64,000 nt of DNA, from assembly GCA_041660965.1 (NCBI GenBank), contig JBAZVH010000001.1, positions 124,001 through 188,000 on the forward strand, in the 5' to 3' direction. Shown here piece by piece: positions 21,158 to 31,179 of this stretch. The stretch comes from Candidatus Gracilibacteria bacterium. Its GTDB lineage: Bacteria > Patescibacteriota > Gracilibacteria > BD1-5 > JAGOOR01. Each line of letters opens with the position of its first letter. The stretch's first letter is position 1. The position numbers were made by a program, and so were the translations under genes. A model generated the notes under the pieces. The model saw nothing but the letters and a program-made list of their open reading frames with translations. It was not told the DNA's origin and made no database searches.

Positions 21158-22891
21158 CTAGTAAACCAGCCGTCTGTAACACTCTTCGCAGAGTATTTTT
21201 TCTGGTCTTTCTGGTGAATAGGCAGTCCAAAATGGTACATGACATTCATCGCACATGCGGTCATAGAGCTCCATCGGAAGCGTATTCTTCATACGAGTTC
21301 CGGATCGGATGATAGGATGTCTTGTAGGTATTGGAAGTTGATTTTCGATATAAAATGAGAGTTCTTGGGGTAAAATCTGATATATTTTCTGTGATTCTGA
21401 ACATTGAATCTTGGCAGCGAGAAGCGCATCGATATGACTCTGAGCTCTGTCATGTCAGACAACACTCTCCGTATATTGAGCGATAGGAAGAATATCATAG
21501 GATGGAGCAATGAGTTCCTGTTTTGGTCATTCATACCAGGCATATCCCCTGTCGATGACGGCTTGTTTTTCTTGTGGGAAATGCGTATTTGCAGCACTTT
21601 CATTATAGGCGTATGGGGAATCGAGTGTAGGGAAAAACTCTCCCCACTCTCCCGTGGATCGCATATGATCGATGAGCTGTACTGCCAGTGTTTCATATTC
21701 ATGCTGTGAATACTGAGTATTGAGGATACAGTGTTTTCATTTTTTGAGGGATATACAGCCAAAACAATCGCTTGTCGCCGTAACACAATCCTTACAATAG
21801 AGTAAATCGTGACAATCATTGAGACAATTGAGAGAAAAAAGAAGACCATATCCACTCGCGATACCACAAATTTCAAGAGACTTTTCACAAAAGTAACCAA
21901 AGCTCGCATCTATACAATCACGCCCATGGACGGTCCCGTATGCATATCTGATTTTTTCGCTCTCACTGGACTCAAAACCGAAGGTAACATGAGCATTGGA
22001 AAAAAGAAAATTTCCTGAAACATCTTCATTATTAAAACCTGTAATGTACTTCTTCGGAAATTGTTCACAAAAATGAAGAAAATTACTACGAATTTGTTCG
22101 GAATTTGGAAGGTATTGAAGGGCTCAGGAGAGATTTTTCCTATATTCAGATTCAGAAAGTTGTTTATTATTAAAGACAAACTGTGCATTTCTGAGATTAC
22201 ACGATCCAAAACAATTCTTACACCCACTACAATCCTTTAAAAAGTAACACTCTTGGCAATTTTCACAATCCGTACAATAGAAAGAACGATACGATTTAAT
22301 CGTTCGTACACATTCATAGAGATATTCTGAGTCCGAGACATCGGCGCAATCCATACAGTTTTTACACCGAACGATCAGGAGAGAATAGTAGCAATACTCA
22401 CATTCGGCAACACGAGTGCAAAGATAACAATTACGATTATTGACAGAGAAATTGGTAAATGTACTGTTTTCCGATTTTGAAACACTCAGAGGCATATGAA
22501 GAGTCATCTGATCAAGCTCTCGAAATTGTTCAAAAAATGGTCGAGAAAAATCTATTTTCTTATTATATTCATATGGGCTCCAGCTATCCGACCACCAGGA
22601 TTCGAGGTTTGCTACTTTATAAGGCGTTCCGGGTCGATACGTACTGATGATTTCTTGTCCCGTAAGTGAGCAAGTACTCTTGTAAAATTGGTCATAGTTC
22701 CTCCATGCCATTCGACGGATTTGACGCTCTATAGGAGAAATGGTCGGAGAAGGAATAAGACATTTTTTTCAATCAAATACTGGAGAGAGGACATCATAAA
22801 ATTCCAAATCCTTATCGGTAATGACAAATTCCTTGTCAGAAATTCGACATTTTTTTGTTTCTACGATTTTTTCTCCAGGAGGAAGGAACAT
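21158..22891 (-). CDS. Cys-rich repeat protein, paralog B
   Basis: A 577-residue paralog of its two neighbours, with the same order: FLPPGEKIVETKKCRIS, the SPVFDGKKCLIPSPTISP segment, a central Cys array (CKNCMDCADVSDSEYLYEC; CTDCENCQECYFLKDCSGC), a spacer, a second Cys array, and a C-terminal double C-x2-C ribbon that ends CEECYRRLVY. The N-terminal first 50 and C-terminal last 40 residues are the most conserved parts; the middle diverges, which argues for old duplications. It is separated from paralogs A and C by about 100 bases each, both containing A/C-rich AATTAAAC-type repeats. No enzymatic motif is visible. Confidence 0.75.
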
Positions 22892-22986
22892 AAATAATTA
22901 AATTAAAGCAGAGCAATAGTAACAGTCATAGTCATAGGTAGGAAATATTTTCGGGAACCTATTAAAACCCATTAAACGTATGGAAC

Positions 22987-24729
22987 CTAATAAACTAGCC
23001 GCCTATAACACTCTTCACAGACTACTTTTCTCACTGATGGATCATAGGTTGTCTGAGTTTCAATTCCACATTCCGTGCATTTCGTCGTGACAAGTTTTTT
23101 GGGATTCATAAAGGCAAATCGATTATCATATCGTACCTGTGGATGCCTGTGTGGAATAGGGAGATTATGCGTGATATAGAATCTGAGTTCTTCTTTGAGG
23201 ATACGAAATGGTTCACCAGTTACTTCACATTTTATAACGCCACGAAGAAGAGCATCGATATTTTTTTCCGCAACTTCTTTACCGACCGTATCAGGATGAT
23301 ATTGGAGAATATCAAGAGGTGTAACATAGCTTCACTCCCGTTCTTTTTTTGGAATATCGTACCAGTTCCATCCATATTTTTCCACCGTAGTACGATCGAG
23401 GGGATATCCATCAGCCCCAACGGTTTCATTGTACCCAAATGGAGAAATGCTGGGATGAAAAAATTCGCCCCATTCCCCTGTCGAACGCATATGATCTATC
23501 ACACGTGGTACCAGTTCATCGTATTCTTGTTGATTCATGGCGGTGTTAAAAACTGCATGAGCAGCGTGCTTGAGCCCTACACATCCAAAAATATGATTTG
23601 AGCTCAGACACCAAGATGAATAATAGGTGTCAGAACAAATGTCACAGCACGAGGTAAAAGCAACACGAGAACCATGACCAGACCCGAGTGACTCGAGCAT
23701 ATGATCAGAATAATATCCATACCCATTCATATCCATACTATCTTTGCAATGCTTGGAAGAATCTGCATATTTTACATTTTCACAATTAAAGACCTCAAAC
23801 CCAACTGTATTTTTGCAGTCCACCAGATAATCCCCAAGAGAATTTTCACAATTGATATTATGGTGACACCTGACAGGATGAGACCGTTGAAATTTTTGAA
23901 CACGTGCTAAGATGCTCGGATAATTTTCGTGGGTGATACGAAGCTGTTTGATACGTTCATCGTAGACGGATTTTTCGAGTTTTTCATTAAAAATACAGTA
24001 CTGTTGCCCCGCGAGATTGGTACATCCAAAACAATTCTGACATCCTATGCAAGACGTGCAAAATTGACACTCACGAGAGTTTGTACAGTCCTGTGAAAAA
24101 AATACTCCATAACATTCATTACAGTTCACGCATTCATAACAATGGCTATCTTTTGCCCCAAAATACATCTCTAGACAGTCTTTTGAATCAATAATTCATT
24201 TACAAAACATACAATCCTCTAAATTAGCACCATTAAAACACAGATAACAATTTTTTGATGCTATTTTTCCTCCTCCAAACCAGTTTGTATACTCACAATT
24301 TTCAGAATCTCCTGTATGATAAAGTGTCATCATCGGTATATCATGCCAGATTTCTTTTATCTGTGAAAAAATAGGACGATCGAAATCTACTTTTCTCCCA
24401 TAGTCAAAGGCAGTCCAATCATCACCATACCAGAGTTTTGTTTCGCAGATTTTTCTCTCATCCTCAGGATGATACATACTCACCAGAGTTTTGCCAGTAA
24501 AGCAAGATTTCCCTTCATAGAGAAAACGCTCATTACGAAATGCCACACGTCGCTGCGTACGTGTGTTTGGGGATAGGGTTGGTGTCGGGATACTGTATTT
24601 CATTCCATTAAAAATCGGTGACATCTGATTATAAAATTCGATATCTTTATCAGTGATAGTAAATTCGGTACCGGATAAAAGACATTTTTTGGTTTCAACT
24701 ACTTTCTCTCAAGGAAGTAAATTATTCAT
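22987..24729 (-). CDS. Cys-rich repeat protein, paralog C
   Basis: A 580-residue paralog with 36 cysteines. The N-terminus is MNNLLPGEKVVETKKC, with the first glycine encoded by TGA. The central array is especially regular (CYECVNCNECYGVFFSQDC then CQFCTSCIGCQNCFGC), a second array has CCDICSDTYYSSWCLSSN, and the C-terminal zinc ribbon is CTECGIETQTTY then CEECYRRLVY. A conserved block, HMRSTGEWGEFFHPSISPFG, precedes the last third and is shared with paralog A. It is the first gene of the three-copy array. Homologs in Patescibacteria are to my knowledge uncharacterised. Possible roles are metal storage, redox buffering or structural scaffolding; none is proven. Confidence 0.75.
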
Positions 24730-24776
24730 ACTTCTGTATTATAATAAGAAATATAAATGAGCAAAGGGAAATAATA

Positions 24777-25157
24777 CTACCTCACGCCTGAAAAAAGTTT
24801 ATGCCATTTTTCAGGTATTGTGAGTTCCGTTCGCTCTTCATCCTGTACTTTTGCAGCAGATATCTCATCCTCCACAGAATATTCTGGTACCTGAGGCGGT
24901 ATCAGGACAATCATTTTTTCTCCTGGAAGTGCGACATCTTGGTAGAGTTTTTTGAGGTACGTACGAGCAGCAGCAGTATCGCCCCAACGAGCTCGAAGGG
25001 TGATGTCGGCAATCTCCTGTTCATCTTTTGCTATCTCCCGCTGTCTCTGATAGAGGAGGTCCTCTCGTGAAGAATTACGATATCCCACCATCACGAGCTG
25101 GATAACCAGAAACGCCAGAGAGAAGAGCATGATGATAAAAATATAACGTTTTGGCAT
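24777..25157 (-). CDS. DivIC/FtsB-like single-span protein
   Basis: A 126-residue bitopic membrane protein. One N-terminal segment (YIFIIMLFSLAFLVIQLVMV) is followed by a coiled coil (SREDLLYQRQREIAKDEQEI) and a C-terminal region with a proline stretch (VLIPPQVPEYSVEDE). This is the layout of the septum proteins FtsB/DivIC, which bridge division factors in the cell wall. The sequence match is weak and the assignment rests on topology, so other single-span coiled-coil proteins remain possible. The gene lies 32 bases after the RNase H gene in the same orientation. There are no internal TGA codons. Confidence 0.5.
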   Translation of the reverse strand: MPKRYIFIIMLFSLAFLVIQLVMVGYRNSSREDLLYQRQREIAKDEQEIADITLRARWGDTAAARTYLKKLYQDVALPGEKMIVLIPPQVPEYSVEDEISAAKVQDEERTELTIPEKWHKLFSGVR

Positions 25158-25189
25158 AAGACAGTGTACCTATTATAGTGAAAAAAGAG

Positions 25190-25633
25190 TTATTCAAAAA
25201 AAGAAGATTGCAGGGTCTCGGATTTGTAAGCATATATCGGAAATTCATCATCCATCGCTTGATTTGCGAGATCATCAGCGAGTTTGTTTTTCTCTCGTAG
25301 AACCGACGAGAATTGGACTTTTGAGAAGGTCGAGAGAATGTTTTTTATTTTCTTATGAATCACCTTAAGTTCTGCATCTTTGACCTTGTAAATCCCCTGA
25401 AGCTGACGAATGACCAACTCACTATCCATAATAAGATGCGCTTCTTTAGCTCCCCTCTTTTGCGCAGCCAGGAGCCCAAGCATCGCTCCGATATATTCTG
25501 CTTGATTATTGGTCATTTTCCCGAGGAAAAATTTGCCCGTCTCAATAACTTTTCCAGCATTGGCTACTACAAAAGCACATCCACTGGGTCCAGGATTTCA
25601 TCGAGAGCCACCATCCGTATTGACTGTGAGCAT
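25190..25633 (-). CDS. Ribonuclease HI-family protein
   Basis: Hydrolyses RNA in RNA-DNA hybrids, for example R-loops and primers. The 147-residue product begins MLTVNTDGGSRGNPGPSG, where the second glycine pair is completed by a TGA codon; D-G-G-S-x-G-N-P-G is the active-site strand with the first catalytic Asp. The remaining acidic residues are visible in TNNQAEYIGAMLGLLA (Glu) and LIMDSELVIRQLQG (Asp). NKLADDLANQAMD supplies the C-terminal helix. It is more like the RnhA-like (YpdQ/RBD) group than E. coli RnhA, because the basic protrusion is short. It starts the minus-strand run that continues with the DivIC-like gene. Confidence 0.93.
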
Positions 25634-25798
25634 ACACTAAAATAAAAAAGCATAAAGCAGAAAGAAAAAATAAGGAATTTATTATTCTTTCCTAGCGATT
25701 ATCTCGAGTTCAGAGAGGATTGCAAATAAAATAGTGCCATATTTGACTAGAAAAAATGAAAAAACCGTTATACTGGCAAGGAGTTTATAGAGACAGAT

Positions 25799-25814
25799 GT
25801 TAGAGTTAGATAGG
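25799..25814 (+). repeat. Left inverted arm of the first four-helix-bundle cassette
   Basis: GTTAGAGTTAGATAGG, complementary in part to CTAACTCTATCTTTCC at 26198-26213 on the far side of the gene. Confidence 0.55.
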
Positions 25815-25829
25815 CTACTATTCTTTTTT

Positions 25830-26201
25830 ATGCAATCCTTCAAAGATCTGGTCGTGTGGCAAAAATCACGAATTCTTGTAAAAGAAATATATATCTTGAT
25901 AGGGCAGTTCCCAAAAGAGGAACGCTATGGTCTTGTTGATCAAATCAAGCGTTCAGCTGTATCAATACCAAGCAATATTGCTGAGTGATGTGCTCGAGAT
26001 ACAGACAAGGAGCAATTTAGATTCTTCTCTATCGCAAGATGATCATGTGCAGAACTTGAAACACAGATTCTTATAGCACAAGACCTCTGATTTCTCTCTC
26101 CGGATAATTGAGAAATTACATGAAAAATAGAAGAAGTAGGAAAGATGCTCTCCTGACTCCTGCGTCTTAAACGAAGTCAAATAAACTCTCCATCCATCTA
26201 A
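25830..26201 (+). CDS. Four-helix-bundle protein (S23/IVP family)
   Basis: A 123-residue helical protein of the family first described as an ORF inside intervening sequences of bacterial 23S rRNA genes (TIGR02436), related to the Avd accessory proteins. The signature is complete: FKDLVVWQKSRILVKEIYIL, FPKEERYGLVDQIKRSAVSI, PSNIAEG, then the FFSIARGSCAELETQILIA helix. Six TGA codons are read as Gly, one exactly at the invariant glycine of SNIAEG. The nearest rRNA gene is outside the window. The gene is flanked by short inverted arms (25799-25814 and 26198-26233). An in-frame earlier start exists at 25797, but the ATG at 25830 fits the family. Confidence 0.88.
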
Positions 26202-26233
26202 CTCTATCTTTCCTCTAAAACCTAACTCTACCC
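26198..26233 (-). repeat. Right inverted arm of the first four-helix-bundle cassette
   Basis: CTAACTCTATCTTTCC followed by CCTAACTCTACCC, mirrored by the left arm at 25799-25814. The stop codon of the cargo gene overlaps the first bases of the arm. Confidence 0.55.
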
Positions 26234-26251
26234 TCTATCTCTCCCACATTT

Positions 26252-28378
26252 ATGCACTACACCTCTTCCGACCTCCGTCAAAAATATCTCGATTTTTTCA
26301 AGTCAAAAAATCATGCCATTATTCCATCTGCACCACTCGTGCCAGAAAACGATGCCTCTGTCCTCTTTAATACTGCAGGGATGCAACCATTGGTTCCCTA
26401 CCTCTTGGGCGAAAAACATCCGATGGGAACGCGCCTCACTGATGCCCAAAAATGTGTCCGAACGGGCGATATCGATGATGTCGGAGATGATTCACATTGT
26501 ACATTTTTTGAGATGCTCGGGAACTGGTCTCTCGGTGACTATTTCAAGAAAGAATCTATTGCCTTTTCATGGGAATTTCTCACCGACCTCGATTGGCTCG
26601 GACTGGATCCAAAGATGATTTCTGTGACAGTATTTGAGGGGGATGAAAACGCTCCACGTGATGAAGAAAGTGCGGATATTTGGGCAGGGCTTGGTATGCC
26701 TCGAGAACGAATTGCCTATCTCCCAGCGGAAGATAACTGGTGGGCAGTAGGACCGACTGGACCTTGCGGACCAGATACCGAGATATTTTATTGGGTAGGC
26801 ACTGGCGAGCCACAAGGAAACAAAGGGACCAATCCGGATGACTGGATGGAAATCTGGAATAATGTGTTTATGCAGTTCAATCGAAAGAAAGTAGAAAAAA
26901 CTCTCTTACTCGATGGCGTATTTTGTCTTATCAATGAAGACTTTTCTCTCAACGAAGAAGTCTATACTCTCGCAAAGATGCTTTGATTAAGAACAATCAT
27001 TGTCACAAATGCTCCTCTTGAAAAATTGATGCCAATTGTCGAACAGACAGGATTTGAATATGTGACGTACGAGCACAATCCAGAGAAAACTGATCCAGAA
27101 TATTATCGTAAACTCCTTGTAGATAAAAATCTAAAAGCTTCTGAATGTGTCTATGTAGAAAACAGAGAAGTTCATGTAAAAGTTGCAGAGGGCTTAGGTA
27201 TACCTACTATTCACTACACAAAACCAAGTGATATCAAAAAGGTAGAATCTTTCCTCTATTCTCTCGAACCCCTCCCCGCTCAAAATGTCGACACCGGTAT
27301 GGGTCTTGAGCGTACTCTCGCTGTCATTAATAACAAAAAAAGTGTTTATGAAACTGACCTTTTTGAGAATACTCTCGAGCATATCAAAAGAATCGTCGGA
27401 GAAGTAAATTATGTCGAGCGAGGAGCAAGAATCATTGCTGATCACCTCCGAACAGCAGTCCATATGATTGCAGACGGAGTGAAACCAAGCAATACAGATC
27501 GTGGCTATGTCCTCCGCCGACTGCTCCGTCGAGCTATCCGCGAAGCACACAAGATGGGACACGAGGATGCCTGTCTCGCACAAGTGGCTCGCGACTTTAT
27601 CCGTCTCTATGAAAATGTGTATGCATCTGTAAAAAATAATGAAGCTGTGATTATCGATGAAATCAGTATGGAGGAGGCGAAATTTCAAAAGACAATCAAA
27701 AACGGTTTTCGGGAACTTTCAAAACTCCAATCTATCGATGGGAAAGAAGCATTCTGACTTTTTGAAACCTACGGTCTCCCATTTGAAATGATTCGTGATG
27801 AAATTATTGAAAATGGTGGAAGTCTTGCAACAAATTTTGAAACTGACTTCGATGCAGCTATGACCGCTCATCAAGACCTCTCACGAACTGCCTCAGCTGG
27901 TATGTTTAAATGAGGACTCGCGGATCATAGCGAGATAACCGTTCAGCTCCATACAGCTTGTCATCTGATGCTCGCTGGTCTCCGAAAAGTCCTCGGTCCT
28001 CATATCATGCAAGCTGGTTCAAATATCACACCAGAGCGATTGCGTTTTGACTTCACGCATCCAGAAAAGATGACACCAGAGCAAATCGCAGCGGTTGAGG
28101 AATTCGTCAACAACGCTCTGAAATCTCACATCACAGTAACCATGAATGAAGAACCAAAAGAAAGTGCGAAAGCTCGCTGAGTCCTCGGAGCTTTTTGGGA
28201 GAAATATCCTGACACCGTGAAAGTCTACACGATGGTCGGCGATGATGGAATAGTCTACAGCGAAGAACTCTGTGGCGGGCCTCATATCGGGGAATCCTCA
28301 ACGATGGGAACATTTAAAATCCAAAAAGAAGAAGCATCTTCTGCGGGAGTGAGACGAATAAAAGCAGTTTTGCAGTAA
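26252..28378 (+). CDS. alaS: Alanine-tRNA ligase with an inserted HAD-like domain
   Basis: Charges tRNA-Ala and edits misacylated tRNA. The class II core is clear: LRQKYLDFFKSKNHAIIPSA, FNTAGMQPLVPYLLG, TFFEMLGNWSLGDYFKKE, then the NVDTGMGLER motif 3. The editing domain has QLHTACHLMLAGLRKVLG and ELCGGPHIGES. The 708-residue chain ends there, so the C-terminal C-Ala domain is absent. Between FNRK (about 212) and YSLEPLPAQN (about 335) lies an insert of some 120 residues with HAD-fold features (LLLDGVFCL, TIIVTNAP, EKTDPEYYRKLL, CVYVENREVHVKVAEGLG), but the nucleophile Asp of motif I is replaced. Four TGA codons are Gly. Confidence 0.95.
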
Positions 28379-28382
28379 AACT

Positions 28383-28577
28383 ATGAATACTCCTCGCCAT
28401 CATAATCTCTGAATATTTGTTCATATTGATGCTGGTAAAACTACCATAACAGAAACAATGTGGAAAATCGGACAGCAAATGACAGAGGAACAGGAAGAAG
28501 AAAGAAAGCGAGAGCCAAAATGATTAACTGTCTGAGATAGGATTGCAACAAAACTTATTGAACAACTCTTAAAATAA
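28383..28577 (+). CDS. 64-residue mini-protein with an EF-G-like P-loop
   Basis: A very short frame, MNTPRHHNLGIFVHIDAG..., matches the first strand and P-loop of elongation factor G and TetM-type GTPases (N-I-G-I-x-x-H-I-D-A-G-K-T-T) and then continues as a charged helix that ends ATKLIEQLLK. The other GTPase motifs (G2-G5) are absent, so it cannot be a working GTPase. Three glycines are TGA. It starts four bases after alaS stops and ends four bases before rplI, which suggests it is translated as part of that operon. It may be a remnant of a translation factor gene or a new small protein; I cannot tell which. Confidence 0.6.
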
Positions 28578-28581
28578 TACT

Positions 28582-29013
28582 ATGACTACATCTGGAAAAA
28601 TCACCGTCGAAATAATCCACACCACTGCCAATATAGGCAAGCAGGGAGAGATAAAGGAAGTATCTCTAACCTATGCCCAAAATAAGCTCTTTCCTGAGGG
28701 AATTGCAAAAGAATACAAACCGCAACCATCCAAGGATGAAAAAAGAGCCAAGATCTATGTAAATCGATTTGAGATCACAAAACGACTGCATGAAAAGACA
28801 CTTATCGTCCACATGACACATGAACAGGGAAAACTCTCAGAAGCCATTAATCAAGATTGGGTGGTAGCAAAAATTCGTGAGAAATTTCATATCGCTCTCC
28901 TCCCTGAGACGATTCGTCTCGATGAAAAGACGATTAAGAAAGCGGGAAAATATACCATTCATCTCGACCTCGCACCCGATGCGTACGCACAAATGGTGTT
29001 GGAGTTGCATTAA
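28582..29013 (+). CDS. rplI: 50S ribosomal protein L9
   Basis: Binds the base of the L1 stalk on the large subunit. The 143-residue chain has the L9 layout: a divergent N-terminal domain (TVEIIHTTANIGKQGEIKEV then LTYAQNKLFPEGIAKEY), a long connecting helix, and a C-terminal domain (LPETIRLDEKTIKKAGKYTI then LDLAPDAYAQMVLEL) that aligns with the usual L9 end. The N-terminal glycine and lysine pattern (IGKQGEI) matches L9 LGKKGDV. Some Patescibacteria lineages lack L9, so its presence is informative. No TGA codon occurs. It sits in the alaS to smpB run. Confidence 0.85.
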   Translation: MTTSGKITVEIIHTTANIGKQGEIKEVSLTYAQNKLFPEGIAKEYKPQPSKDEKRAKIYVNRFEITKRLHEKTLIVHMTHEQGKLSEAINQDWVVAKIREKFHIALLPETIRLDEKTIKKAGKYTIHLDLAPDAYAQMVLELH

Positions 29014-29093
29014 GAAATTCAAGGCATAGGCTAAGACGAAGGAACAGGAAAGAATTAAACCAAACAAACAAAACTAATTAAACCAATTAAACT

Positions 29094-29471
29094 ATGTATC
29101 TCGGCATCGACTATTGAACCCATAATATCTGAGTAGCCATCGCAGTAGTGGGTATTGCTATTCCTCATGGTGTTTTTGAACACGAAGAATTTTTTGAGAT
29201 GCTTCCTGAACTGGTGGAGAAAAAGAAAGTGAAAACAATCGTTATCGGAGAGGCAATCGGCTATGATGCTTATGGGAAACAAAAAAAGAGATTTGAAAAA
29301 GCCATTGAACGAATAAGAAAAACAGTACCAGGAATTGAGATTGTGGTGCAGGATGAAGACCTTACCACATTTGAAGCTCAGGAATCGCTCGGGAAACTGG
29401 GATCAGAAGATCACCTTGACGATATCGCTGCGAGCATTATACTCCAGCGGTTTATAGATAACCACTTTTAG
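29094..29471 (+). CDS. ruvX: RuvX/YqgF-family putative pre-16S rRNA nuclease
   Basis: RNase H-like nuclease involved in 16S rRNA 5' end processing. It has 125 residues: MYLGIDYGTHNIGVAIAV, where both glycines after Tyr and Ile are TGA and the Asp is catalytic; TIVIGEAIGYDAYGKQKKRF; and VVQDEDLTTFEAQESLGKLG with the conserved D-E-D-L-T. It ends HLDDIAASIILQRFI, which supplies the final acidic pair. Slightly shorter than E. coli YqgF. Its stop codon is immediately followed by the uppS start. Confidence 0.9.
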
Positions 29472-30161
29472 ATGAAGATATCACTGTCATTTGTTCTCGA
29501 TGGAAATCGTCGTTGGGCCAAAGAAAAATGAAAAAATACACTTTTCTGACATACTGCATGAGTAAAAAAGGTACAAGAAGTTATGCAATGGCTCAATCAT
29601 AGCCAAGAGGTCGATGAGTGCGTTTTTTGGTGCCTTTCTCGAGCAAATCTTGGTCGAGAGATCGAAGAACTCAAAGGACTCTTTTTTCTCTTAAAACATT
29701 ATTTAAAAAGATTTAAAAAGGAACTTATAGACAATAAAACCGCCTTTTTAGCTATTGGTGAGATTTATTTACTCCCAAAAGATATCCAAAAACAAATCGC
29801 AGAACTGGAAGATGCAACACGACAATTTATGTCTCATCGTCGTCTCGGATTATGATTGGCTTATGATCGTGACTATGATCTGATCCGTGCCACACATGCA
29901 GTCATCAAAAAATATCCCGATATCACTGACCCAAAAGAGATAGAGAGTCATCTCGGAGAATGTGGATATGCTAAAAATATGCGAAATCCGACGGTCCTCG
30001 TCCGCACTGGAGCAAAAAAATGAAACCGAACGAGCGGAGCATTTATGGGGCGAGAAACTGAAATTCATTTCACGGAAACATTGTGGCCAGATTTTTCTTT
30101 GGATTCACTCAAAAAACTCATAGAATGAGTGAAGAAAAAAGAACACACATATGGACTCTAA
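29472..30161 (+). CDS. uppS: Polyprenyl diphosphate synthase (undecaprenyl pyrophosphate synthase family)
   Basis: Builds the long-chain prenyl diphosphate used as lipid carrier for peptidoglycan and glycans. The 229-residue frame opens with LSFVLDGNRRWAKEKGKN, the catalytic Asp being in LDGNRRWA, followed by FGHTAGVKKVQEVMQWL. The C-terminal substrate-binding block is VLVRTGAKKGNRTSGAFMGR and ETLWPDFS. In typical enzymes this reads RTGGE...RLSNFL, so the second motif is altered here. Seven TGA codons make it invisible under the standard code. It overlaps the downstream smpB start by 11 bases, so the two are likely translationally coupled. Confidence 0.9.
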
Positions 30162-30609
30162 GTCAACTCACATATCTATCGTAAACCGCAAAGCTCTTCA
30201 TGACTATGAACTTATCGAGGAGCATGAGGCAGGTATAGAGCTCTTTGGCTGGGAAGTAAAGAGTATTCGTCAGGGATCTTGCCAGCTCAAAGGTGCCCAT
30301 ATTCTCATCCGTTCTGGAGAAGTCAAAATCGTTGGCATGCATGTGAGCCCTTACAAATTTAGTGTTGATAGCGATGTATGAGTCAAACGAGAAAGAAAAC
30401 TTTTTCTCAAAAAAAGTACTATCCTCCGTCTCGAGCAAAAAACTGGGGAACAAGGTATGACGCTGATACCAGCCAGAATTTATACCAAATGAAACCTGAT
30501 AAAAGTCTCTGTCGCTCTCGGAAAAGGAAAAAAACAATATGATAAACGCGAGGTCATAAAAAAACGAGATATGCAACGAGCAGTAGCAATAGAAATTCAC
30601 GGAAAATAA
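30151..30609 (+). CDS. smpB: SsrA-binding protein
   Basis: Partner of tmRNA in trans-translation, which rescues stalled ribosomes. The 152-residue product has the full OB-fold signature: [45 protein letters not shown], then [24 protein letters not shown] C-terminal strands and a basic tail. In the usual protein the tail inserts near the decoding centre. Two glycines are TGA. It overlaps the 3' end of uppS in another frame. The tmRNA gene (ssrA) is not visible in this window. Confidence 0.93.
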
Positions 30610-30648
30610 ACTTCCACCTTTCTTCTCTCTTCTCTCTTCTTTTTTATT

Positions 30649-31179
30649 TTGAATATCATATCTCCTTCTCATCCGCTTATACATGCTTTTTTACTCCAAA
30701 AATGAGCATTGAAAGATGTAAAAAACATTATCGTAGAAACAGATGCTGATGCCATAAAATTCAAAACCTATCTGGATGCATTATCGAATACAGAACATAC
30801 TAAAAAACCAAAAGAATACCAAGTGATATCAGGATACAATGATGTTCTTCGAACGATTCATTTTGAGGAAACAATAGGTATCTATTCGTCCCAAACAGCG
30901 CTCGATCCTCCTACTAACACCGATGCAAAGAAGACGTGAATTCTCGTCTTAGAACAAGATACGCTTCTTTCCGAAAAGGAACTCATCGGTTGGCTCACGG
31001 ACAATGGTTATGAAGCGAAGAAATCGACAGATATCAATACGTACCTGCGACAAGGAGATACTATCAGCATTCACACTCTTCAGGGTCATCTACAGATAAG
31101 TTTTTTTAGTGAAAAAGTTGAAACTATCTATCTCGATACTCGGCCTATTCGAAAGTACACCTTAATTAGCTTACTGTAG
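30649..31179 (+). CDS. Stand-alone Mfd/UvrB-like N-terminal module
   Basis: A 176-residue soluble protein that resembles the front part of transcription-repair coupling factor. It starts NIISPSHPLIHAFLLQKG, then has a Rossmann-like strand (KNIIVETDADAIKFKTYLDA), a middle block (NDVLRTIHFEETIGIYSSQ), and an end aligned with the Mfd D2 region: LLSEKELIGWLTDNGYEAKK followed by LRQGDTISIHTLQGHLQISF. The helicase motifs of Mfd and UvrB are absent. The start is uncertain: the first in-frame candidate is TTG at 30649. Its 3' end overlaps the convergent P-type ATPase gene by 14 bases. Confidence 0.6.

Noticed and set aside
26870..27260. Intein or second gene overlapping alaS
   Set aside because: The insert is in frame, begins and ends inside the same open frame, has HAD features and lacks splice residues.
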